A DNA stretch of 64,000 nucleotides from Ochotona curzoniae (Eukaryota > Chordata > Mammalia > Lagomorpha > Ochotonidae). The stretch lies in the NCBI RefSeq assembly GCF_017591425.1, contig NW_024467120.1, forward strand, positions 3,100,001 through 3,164,000, given 5' to 3'. Below, in pieces: positions 56,405 through 64,000 of this stretch (the stretch's first letter is position 1; every line of letters begins with the position of its first letter). The notes under the pieces were generated by a model. That model had not been told where the DNA came from. It made no database searches and saw only the letters and a program-made list of their open reading frames with translations. A program made the position numbers and the translations under genes.

Positions 56405-56885
56405 GTACCAATTTTCTAAGATAGTATAACAAATTACTTCCACATGTAGCAGCTAGAGACAACACAGGCTGATTACGCGTGCAGTTCCTGAGAGGAATAG
56501 GAGAGGGGTTAGCTGGGTGTTCAGGCCCAGCTTCCTCACTGAGATCATGGTGAAGAAGTGGATGGTCGGAGCTGTAGTCATCCAAAGGCTTGCCGAGGGC
56601 TGTGAGGTCCACTCCCAAACTGATGCAGGTGCCGTTGGCCAGTTGCCTCCTCCCGTATCACACAGTCCTTTTTGTGAAGGCCACCTGGGACACAGCCATT
56701 AGTTTTCCCACTGATCTAATGGGGAAAGCTGTGATGCCTTTTGTACCTCATCTCAGGGGTGGACCCCATCCCTGTGGTACATGCTGCTGGTCCCAAGACC
56801 AAATGGGATGTGGTCAGAGACTGCACGGGCATGTGAACACCAGAAGGTGGAAGTCATTTGTTTCCTGGGAACAAAAGGTTGGCAC
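56405..56885 (-). mobile_element. Solo LTR, MLT1-type (ERVL-MaLR)
   Basis: Reverse-complement MLT1 order: gtataacaaattacttccac, gctgtagtcatccaaaggct, gaggtccactcccaaactga, gggacacagccattagtttt, ggaaagctgtgatgcctttt, gtggtacatgctgctggtcc, catgtgaacaccagaaggtg. No retroviral genes adjoin. Confidence 0.78.
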
Positions 56886-56914
56886 TTCCTGATGCCAGAT
56901 TTCTTTGATGCCTG

Positions 56915-57020
56915 GATGAGCTGCTTACCACTTTTGTAATCTTAGGCAACTTAAACTCCTTGTACGTATCTTTCTTTATGTAAAATTGAAGCCTTCATAC
57001 CCATCTCCGTAGTATACATC
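56915..57020 (+). repeat. MIR-like fragment
   Basis: taatcttaggcaacttaaac, tatctttctttatgtaaaat and tgaagccttcatacccatct fit the MIR core on +. Weak. Confidence 0.4.
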
Positions 57021-57152
57021 CAAATCGCCTGGCTCGTTGGAAGTGCTGTGTAAGTGTGGTTGGCTCTCACGAGTAGTTTCTATTCCATGGATTTGTATTC
57101 CTGCTTCCCAACTCCTTGGCTCTTGATGCCCTTCTTCTGCTTTCTCTCTAGC

Positions 57153-57173
57153 AAAAAAAAAAAAAAAAAAAAA
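57153..57173. repeat. A21 homopolymer
   Basis: Twenty-one consecutive A bases. It might be the tail of a very short or decayed retroposon, since a pyrimidine-rich stretch (ttctgctttctctctagc) precedes it. Confidence 0.9.
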
Positions 57174-57417
57174 TTATCTCCTTTACACTTTCTTTACACT
57201 GGCGGATAGCAGTGTTTGAGTATTAGCTCTGCTGGCTCTATTTTCATTTTTACCTTAAGTGTCAAGATGCTTGCTATGTACTGGGGAAAACTCAGGAAAA
57301 GCAGGTGGGCTGTCTTAGTCCCTTGACTGCTGGTTACATATTACTGCTGGTTCTATGATGGATATCTCCCTGGGGTTTGCTCATCTGTGATTAAAAGACA
57401 TTTTAGAAATGCCTTAT
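57174..57417. other. No recognised feature
   Basis: Short unassigned stretch without gene or repeat. Confidence 0.5.
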
Positions 57418-57655
57418 GGACCTGGCACAATGGCTTAGTGGCTAAATCCTCCCCTTGCACACCCTAGAAAGACACAATGACCAGGGCTGGACTGGGCCAA
57501 GGCCAGGAGCTTCATCCAGGTTGCCCACATAGGTGGCAGGGGCCATCTTCTGTTGCTTTTCTTAGGCCCTTAGCAGGTAGCTGGATCAGAAATGGAGCAG
57601 CAGGTTCCTGAACCAACACCCATTACTTGCTCTGCTGCACACTGGCTCCCCAGGA
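57418..57655. mobile_element. Chimeric CSINE: + strand head joined to minus-strand body
   Basis: 57418-57465 matches the CSINE 5' head on + (acctggcacaatggcttagt, ggctaaatcctccccttgca). From about 57470 the sequence is a minus-strand CSINE body (gaccagggctggactgggcc, ttgcccacataggtggcagg, cttagcaggtagctggatca) ending with a minus-strand head at about 57655. The A-rich ends are missing from both. Confidence 0.75.
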
Positions 57656-57696
57656 TCCAGTTAGGAAGCCTAAAGTGTGAAATGTAAGATAATTAG

Positions 57697-57737
57697 CCCC
57701 ACCCTTACCCCCAGCCCCCCACCCCCACCCACCCTTT
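57697..57737. repeat. C-rich tract (G-quadruplex motif on minus strand)
   Basis: Seven C-runs of three to six bases, separated by one to three bases. On the minus strand this satisfies the four-run G-quadruplex pattern several times over. Confidence 0.85.
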
Positions 57738-59805
57738 CCACCTAGACTCTCCCATCACACGCAGGACTGAGTGGTCTGTGAAAATTACAGGGGGCAGTGG
57801 TGAAAATGCCATCTTGTTTGCATCATGGATGATTTCATTTGAGAACAACAACAAAGGAAGTTTAGAAAGGTCAGTGTCCATTTAATGGACAAAGCCAATC
57901 ATAGCAGGCTCAAAGAGAGCCTCAAGTTTCAGTAACTTACCCAATCGGCCCCCTGTGAGTGACCCCCAGGCAAAGAACACTGTCTTCTTGATTCTACCTC
58001 AAAGCTAAACAGAAGCAGGAGCCCAAGAGAATGTTGTGGAATGTCTCATACCCAAATAAGAAGACAGCACCACTGAGCATCAGGTGACAGTTTGATGTTA
58101 CAAAGGAGCCCTTGGTTTTAAGATGCCCGAGTCTGGGGTTACGGCTCTTTTCTCCACTTGGCCCTGTGTGACACTGGATCCGGGGGCTGCTGTAGGCCAC
58201 ACTTGGGGTAAAGGTGTCTCCACCTGGTGCTCAGGAGCTAGCACCCAAGATCTGAGCTGGGCCTTTTGATGTCTCAATAGGTCCAGTGTTTCTGGGGCAC
58301 ATCTCTCCTTTATCTCCTCGGAGTGATGCTTAGTCTTTCCTAAAAGCTAGGGAAAAGTTGAATTATTTATAGAGTTTGGGGTGGTGAATAGTGCTTTATC
58401 AATAAGGTTGCTAGATTTAGCAAAAGAAATCAAAGAATGAAAAAAAAAATCACCGAAGTTCAATTTGCATTTTAGATACGCTACAAACAAGCTTCTTTGA
58501 GTAGAATTACATCCTAGATGCTGTATTTTACCTGGCAACCTTACTCAAGAATAAATAACAATGATAAAGAGTCCCATCTGGCTGTAATAAGATTCTGTTC
58601 CCAGTTGTCATCTTAACTCTAACAAGGCAGTCCTAGGTTTGAGATAATTAAAACAGAAATTCCAATCTTGTGAATTCAGGTACCAGCTTGTTAAAGACAA
58701 TCTCTTTATCTGAAACAATGTGATATTGAATTAGGAGACTAGTTGGTTTCTTAAGGGAACTTTCATCTTGCTGTTGACTTGAAACAACTTGGTCTCTAGC
58801 GTGGTGTTCTAAATTCACCTGCAGTCATGCCAAAACCCACAGCAGAAAAGGGGAAAATGGGGGATGCCTGCCGGTGAGACTAAGGAAGACAGCTCAATGC
58901 TGTTTACACAATTAAGTGAAGTATATGTGATCATCTCCATGGCAACAAGCCATATGGAAGCAGTCAAAGGAAAGGAAGATCAAAGGTTTGGTTTAATAGA
59001 AGGTTTGTGTATGGAGGCTTTAAAAAAAAATCGAATAAAATTATATTGTCTGTCACAGAAAGGATGAAGGCTAATAGATTCCCAGAGCAGTGTTGCCTTA
59101 ATAATGCTCATCAGTTGAAACCTGCATTTTTCTTGAAATACAAGGTCGGGAAGAGTACAGTTGGATCTAGGCAGGCTGTGAGTGCCTCTAAGATCACAGG
59201 AAATCTTGAACAGCCCCGTGTGTTATGTCAATGTGATTGTCAGCTCTGACTCTACCGTGCTCAGCCTCACTGTGCTGATCCGTGTGGACAGCTGTGTGTT
59301 ATTGCTTTGTGCCCAGTTATAAACTCACACGGCGTTAGCACATCAAGTCCACCTTCACTCCAAGTCAGGTCAGCACAGCAAATTTTTATTAATCACTGAA
59401 GAACTCGGTTTGTAGGAAGCAAATCAAACATCACTGTAGCCGAGGATGTACAGTGCAGTGACCAACTCCAGGGGCATTGGGATTCATTGATCACAAATAG
59501 TCAGTGAAAGTTCTCCAATACAGTCATTATTCTGGGCACTGGCATTGATCTGTCACCTAAAGGAAAAAATAACTGCACTCAAGGGTAAAAATGACATCCT
59601 GGTGAGGAGAGACAAAAAAATTAAGATCGTCAAACTGTTCAACACATAACAAGTTTGTGATACGCACTGTTGTGGACATTAGAGAATGCAAAAAGATGCA
59701 ATAACTCCTGCCTGGCAGTGCTCAGGTAAGAGTAGGGGGGTAGATAATAACAGGTGAATGGATTAATAAACGGTGTGTTAGAGCAAAGTAAGGCGAAACA
59801 AGGAT
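57738..59805. other. Unique sequence; possible regulatory motifs near 58935-58986
   Basis: No gene recognised. CTCCATGGCAAC at 58935-58946 resembles an RFX X-box, and AGATCAAAGG at about 58978-58987 resembles a TCF/LEF site. Motif matches alone are weak evidence. Confidence 0.3.
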
Positions 59806-59831
59806 TGTGTGTGTGTGTGTGTGTGTGTGTC
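59806..59831. repeat. (GT)n microsatellite
   Basis: Uninterrupted GT dinucleotide run of about 25 bases, followed by ctgttgtatat. Confidence 0.93.
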
Positions 59832-60637
59832 TGTTGTATATAAAATTTCAGATAGGGTAGCTAGAACGGTCTCACGGAGACAAGAAGTTAAAGACATGAT
59901 ACAGATAAGCAGCCCGGAAGCCCCGAGATTCCCAAGGCCAAGGCAGCCTCAGGGTCAGGAGCAGCTGTCACCCATACCAGGCCAATCTTTATCTCTGTGG
60001 GATTTCTCAGCCACAGTTGGCTCATGTCCACTGCGTTTCTCTCACTCCCAAAGCCACCAAAGAGGTGGACCTGGAGGTGCCAACAGCCAGCACCATAACA
60101 TGCCAGGAAAGGGGGCAGCCCTCAGGGTAGAGGCTCCCTCCCTGCCCAGGCACCCCGAGCAGAGCCAAGCCAGGACAGCATTTGGTAGGGATGAGTCATT
60201 TGCATGCAGCTCTTCTTGGCAGCTGGTACAGAGACCTGGTAGTCACAGCTCGACTCATGGTAATGCCTCCTAAGTGCTTGAATAGTTAAGGCTTATATGT
60301 TTCAGGAAAAAAAGTGACTTGGGCCACCAACTTCTAATGTGATTAAATGGGAATGTGAGGGATTTGCTCTCAACCACTTTTACCATCATTTCATATAAGA
60401 TGGGACACCCTCAAACCCTAGCGGCGGAGGGCATAGCCCAGAAGAAAGGGTAGTGTTGATAATGGGGTAATACAGTGCTGTGAAATTCCCTCTTAATCCT
60501 CATCATTTCACAAAGGACTGAAGGGTCACCCCAGAAAGCACTCCCACACACACTGTGGGGTGTCCAGGATGAATGCCTGAGCATGCAGGGCTTAGCCATT
60601 CAAGGAAAATCTGGGTTCTTTTTTATTCATTTTACTT
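59832..60637. other. No recognised feature
   Basis: The open frame at 59809-60273 (154 codons, +) begins inside the GT repeat and shows no domain, so it is not called as a gene. Confidence 0.4.
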
Positions 60638-60945
60638 ACTTTCAAGAGATTTATGTATTTAGAAAGAGTTACAGAGATGGAAGGAGAGACAGAGAGTAAG
60701 AGATCTTTCATCCACTGGTTCTCTCCCCAGGTGGCCAGAACAGCTAGTGCTGGGCTGGGCTGGGCTGAAGACAGAAGCCAGGAGCCAGGAGCTTCACTCA
60801 GGTCTCCCACATGGGTAATAGAAACCCAAATACTTGAGTCACCTCCTGCTGCTTTCGCAGTCCATTAGAAAGAAGCTGGATTGAAAGTGGAGCAATTAGG
60901 ACCCAAACTGGTGCCTATGTAACAAGCTGACATTGTAGGTGGCAG
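60638..60945 (-). mobile_element. CSINE (older type)
   Basis: Minus-strand SINE: ttcaagagatttatgtattt, catccactggttctctcccc, a (GGGCT)n-like stretch at 60752-60768, ccaggagccaggagcttcac, tctcccacatgggtaatag, tgaaagtggagcaattagga. Confidence 0.87.
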
Positions 60946-60946
60946 C

Positions 60947-61236
60947 TTTTAAAAATTATTTTTATTATTTTAAAGAAGGATTTATTTACTTGAGAGTCAG
61001 AGTTACAGAAAGAGAGAGTCTTCTATTCTCCAGGTCACTCCACAAACAGCCATAAAGCCAGGAGCCAGAAGCTTCTTCCAGGTCTCCCACAAGAATACAC
61101 AAGGACTCAAGCACCTAGGCACTTTAGCAGGGAGTTGGATGGGAAGTGGAATAGTTGGGACTCGAACCAATGCCCATATGGGATGCTGGCACTGTAGACA
61201 GAGGCTCTACCTGGAACGCCCCAACACTGGTCCCAT
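60947..61236 (-). mobile_element. CSINE
   Basis: Minus-strand SINE abutting the previous one: aaaaattatttttattattt tail complement, gagagtcagagttacagaaa, agccaggagccagaagcttc, tagcagggagttggatggga, gacatgggatgctgg-type end and head complement cgccccaacactggtccc. Confidence 0.87.
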
Positions 61237-61739
61237 CAATGAAAGCTTTTCCCACTATGGCACAAGGCCAGTCCCTGGGGTTCCTCTTTGAAACCTGGTT
61301 AAGGGGGGCCATTTTACTAGATACTAACTCTAATGAACCAAAGGGTTTTTCTAGCTGGCAGAGAACTGCCTTAATAGGGGAGGCAACAAAATATTTATTT
61401 TCTATTGCTGAGTATTGTGCTGGCTTAGGCTGTTTGTTCCCCCCCCCCAAGAACTAGCTCTGGCAACATGTGCTGCTCAGCCTGCTAGAAAGAAGTGGTC
61501 TGATCATGTTGAATTGCAGACCAGTCACATACTTGGGCCTCACAGGGTCTCTAATAGTTATACTGTGTTATCTCCTTGCTCCTGGGACTACTGTTTTCTG
61601 AGCATTGCATCAAGATGTTGGTGCCAACTCATGTGGCTGCTGTCTTTGCAACAAGGAGAATATGGATGTAGACAGGCATACATCAATGTCAACACTGGAC
61701 CAACGGTGTCACGAGCCATGCACATAGCATATGGACACC
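61237..61739. other. No recognised feature
   Basis: A C10-like run at 61440-61448. Otherwise unassigned; it could be the left part of the MLT1-like element that ends at about 61885. Confidence 0.4.
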
Positions 61740-61885
61740 AGAGCAATGATGCCAAGAGCCGAGGCAGGACCAGAATCTGGAATAGATGCAGTCTTGTTCT
61801 GCCATGTGTGGGGAGTGAGCAAGGCATTCCTGACACCTTGGAACTCTGATTTCAGCCTCCAGAACGATGAGACACTGAATTCCTA
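61740..61885 (+). mobile_element. MLT1-type LTR 3' part
   Basis: tgccaagagccgaggcagg, cctgacaccttggaactctg, atttcagcctccagaacgat and gagacactgaattcct match the late part of MLT1 LTRs on +. The start is uncertain. Confidence 0.5.
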
Positions 61886-63029
61886 GGGGGTTGAGCCCCC
61901 TCAGAACTTGGCACTTTCCAATGGCAGCCCTAGGCCTCAATGTGCCTTAATTCTGGAAGCAGTGACCAGACCTGGAGCTCACCTCACTCCCTGGAAACAC
62001 AACGTGTGGCCTCAAGGTAAAGGCAGGGTGTTTCCTAAAGAGTATGACTTGGGATAGTAGATTGAAAGAGAGGTTGTAAATTAACTGCTTGGTTATTCCA
62101 GCTTTGTGAGCAAACTCTTTAGGCATTCTTGAGAAAAAAAGATTTCATTTCCGGATGCAAGGCCAGAGCATGTGGAGTTGAGGCAGCACCAGATGTGTCC
62201 CTGGAGTCGTGAACGCAGAGCGTGTCCCGGAGAACTCTTCTTCCCAGGTTCTGATCACCCTGTCTCTATCCTTCATGTTGCCAGCTCAAGCTTTCTCCTC
62301 TAATCTTTTAATCCACATGAAATAGTGAGAAAGGCGTAGAACTGGAAGGAAGTGACGTGTTCCCCTTTCCTCTGATCTTTTTGTTCTTAGGCAATGGTGA
62401 GAACAGCTTAGAAATCTTATGTCAATTTTTTTTTGCATCTTTTAAAAATTAATCTAACTTCTGCTGATACCAAGATATGTAGAAGCAGAAATGTAGTGGA
62501 GTGAGCTTCAGTGTGAGTCACAGCATCAAATCTGTTTTAAAAATCGACCAGATTCTCACGTCTCTGCTGGAAGCTTGCATCCTGCACACGTGTGTTCAGC
62601 CCACGCCAAGGGAAGGAGATTGGCTCACACGTAGCCTTCCCCTGAGACCATACAGGGAGGACCCACTTTTCAAGTGTAACATTCTGCCTGCTCTTTAAAC
62701 CTCACCAGACAGTTTCCTGGCAGCCACCAGAATTCCAAACATCAGCATCTAGCTCCGAGACAGAGGACAAATGGTCCTCCGGTCAGGTAGGCCAATTGAA
62801 TTGTATTTTGCTGTCATTCTTCTGCTCCACAAAGGCTGACCACATGTCCCATGTGGCCCCACTGTTGCCACATTGTTCTGTAAGCTTTCCAGAGTCTGAT
62901 CAAAAGGTGTGTTTACTAGCATTTATATCCCCAGTTGTAAAACAGACCTGCCATTCATTGACTCTAGCACAACCCTCAAGAATCTTCCGAAAAGAGCATG
63001 TCTTGAGTTGGACATTACAGCCCAGACTG
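61886..63029. other. No recognised feature
   Basis: Unassigned sequence; short T run near 62428-62435. No gene. Confidence 0.45.
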
Positions 63030-63316
63030 TTAAGTCATCACATGGGATGCTTGCATTCCACATGAGAGGGCTGATTCAAGTCCCGCCACCTCTGCATCTG
63101 ATTCAACTCCTTGGTAACATAATGGGGAAACAGTAGATGATGGGATGGCTTGAGTACTTGCACTCCTGCTACCATGGGGAAGACTAGGATGAAATTCCTA
63201 GTTCTTGGCATCAGCTTGCCAGTCTTGGTCACTGTGACCATCTGGAGAGTGAACCAGTCTCTTTCTTTCTGTTTCTCTGGCTTCTACCAAACAAACAACT
63301 ATATCTCTTAAAAAGA
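63030..63316 (+). mobile_element. CSINE, diverged
   Basis: Plus-strand SINE: agactgttaagtcatcacat, gggatgcttgcattccacat, gattcaagtcccgccacctc (B-box region), aacagtagatgatgggatgg, gtgaccatctggagagtgaa, and an A-rich end. Confidence 0.83.
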
Positions 63317-64000
63317 TGTTCTACCCAGAGTTTGATGTTGTGGTCTCTGTTTTGTTTTGGTTTTTTAGATCTGCCATTTCCCACCCCTGGCTTCCTCAAG
63401 CTCTCTGGTTCTGACTCCCATCACCCGAAGGCATGACTGGGGAGAATGTGGAGTTGCCCATCAGCACTCTCCCACTGCCACATTTGTGTCCCTGGGTCCT
63501 GCCTTGGTGGTCTCCTCTCATTAACAGCTTGCTTGAAGGTCCATCTCACTCAGGCATTATCCATCATCTTCTAGAATACATTCTTATCTCTCCTTCTTCC
63601 CAACTTCCAAGCAAAACCCTGCAGTCCACATAGACACCTGTTCCTGGGTGAGTGTGAGAAAAGAGGAGGCAGTGCAATCAATAGGGAGAGAGCAGGCATG
63701 CTTGCCCCAGTGTGGCATTTGGGCCAAGTGGTCCTATCCGTGTGATAGCACTCATTCCATGAACCCCAAGGTCTCGCAGGACTTATGTTGCCTATCCACG
63801 GGCTATGAATGATGCCTCCTTTCTGTGTCTTGTGCCTATTTTTATCACTAAGCATTTCACAGTTGAACTAAGCTAACTTCCTCTTGCCTGTCTCTGCATG
63901 CCTATCTTTTTGTTAGAGAATGGCAATGACTTCACTTTTCCATGAACTGGAAGGCTTCTGAGAGTCCTTGTACATGCTGTGTGAAACTAGAGCCAGAGAC
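63317..64000. other. No recognised feature
   Basis: Unassigned up to the right edge. Short open frames only, none convincing. Confidence 0.45.

Noticed and set aside
59809..60273. 154-codon open frame starting in a GT repeat
   Set aside because: The start is made of repeated MCVCVCVSV codons from the (GT)n run, and the rest has no domain.

Overview
The window is mammalian nuclear DNA. It is dense in interspersed repeats and has no gene or exon that I can support outside mobile elements. About forty tRNA-derived SINEs of the lagomorph C-repeat (CSINE) type point to a lagomorph. The best-preserved copy (15735-16060, + strand) has the opening GGCCCGGCGCGGTGG, a B box GGTTCTAATCC, and a 3' end of C/T-rich blocks followed by TTTCCAATAAAAATAAA. 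That 3' end looks more like pika (Ochotona) than rabbit. This species call rests on my memory of the families, not on a search.

The most informative element is a nearly complete LINE-1 on the minus strand at 41271-47955. It has a short target-site duplication (TCCAATGTT), a poly(A) tail, and a G-rich 3' UTR. ORF2 is split by a single frameshift in a run of ten identical bases. ORF1 is open (320 aa). The GC- and CpG-rich 5' UTR of about 1.4 kb contains degenerate repeats of roughly 110 bp, a YY1-type motif at the extreme 5' end, and long antisense open frames. This is the only real protein-coding sequence I recognise. ORF1p (RNA-binding chaperone) and ORF2p (endonuclease plus reverse transcriptase) would normally copy the L1 RNA back into DNA and can also mobilise SINEs such as those nearby. 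This copy cannot make full-length ORF2p unless the frameshift is a sequencing error.

Layout: 1-800, 3' end of an ancient L1 broken by a CSINE. 1027-1403, solo MaLR LTR. 3.2-6.1 kb, CSINEs plus two inverted copies of an unclassified repeat of about 0.55 kb. 6.1-8.9 kb, unique sequence. 8.9-18.9 kb, CSINEs and microsatellites. 19-30 kb, sparser CSINEs, two Tigger-type DNA transposon copies and two MLT1-type LTRs. 30-41 kb, mostly unique sequence with MIR fragments, one MaLR LTR, a diverged direct duplication and a candidate conserved noncoding element near 39.7 kb. 41.3-48 kb, the L1. 48-52.9 kb, CSINE cluster including a nested pair. 53-64 kb, mostly unique sequence with two MaLR LTRs, more CSINEs, and GT, poly(A) and C-rich tracts.

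The window therefore reads as an intergenic or intronic segment shaped by successive retrotransposition. I did not find an undescribed multi-gene system. The best leads are the L1 5' UTR architecture, the inverted repeat pair at 4.2/5.6 kb, the duplicated segment at 35.8/36.4 kb, and the AT-rich candidate regulatory element at 39.7 kb.
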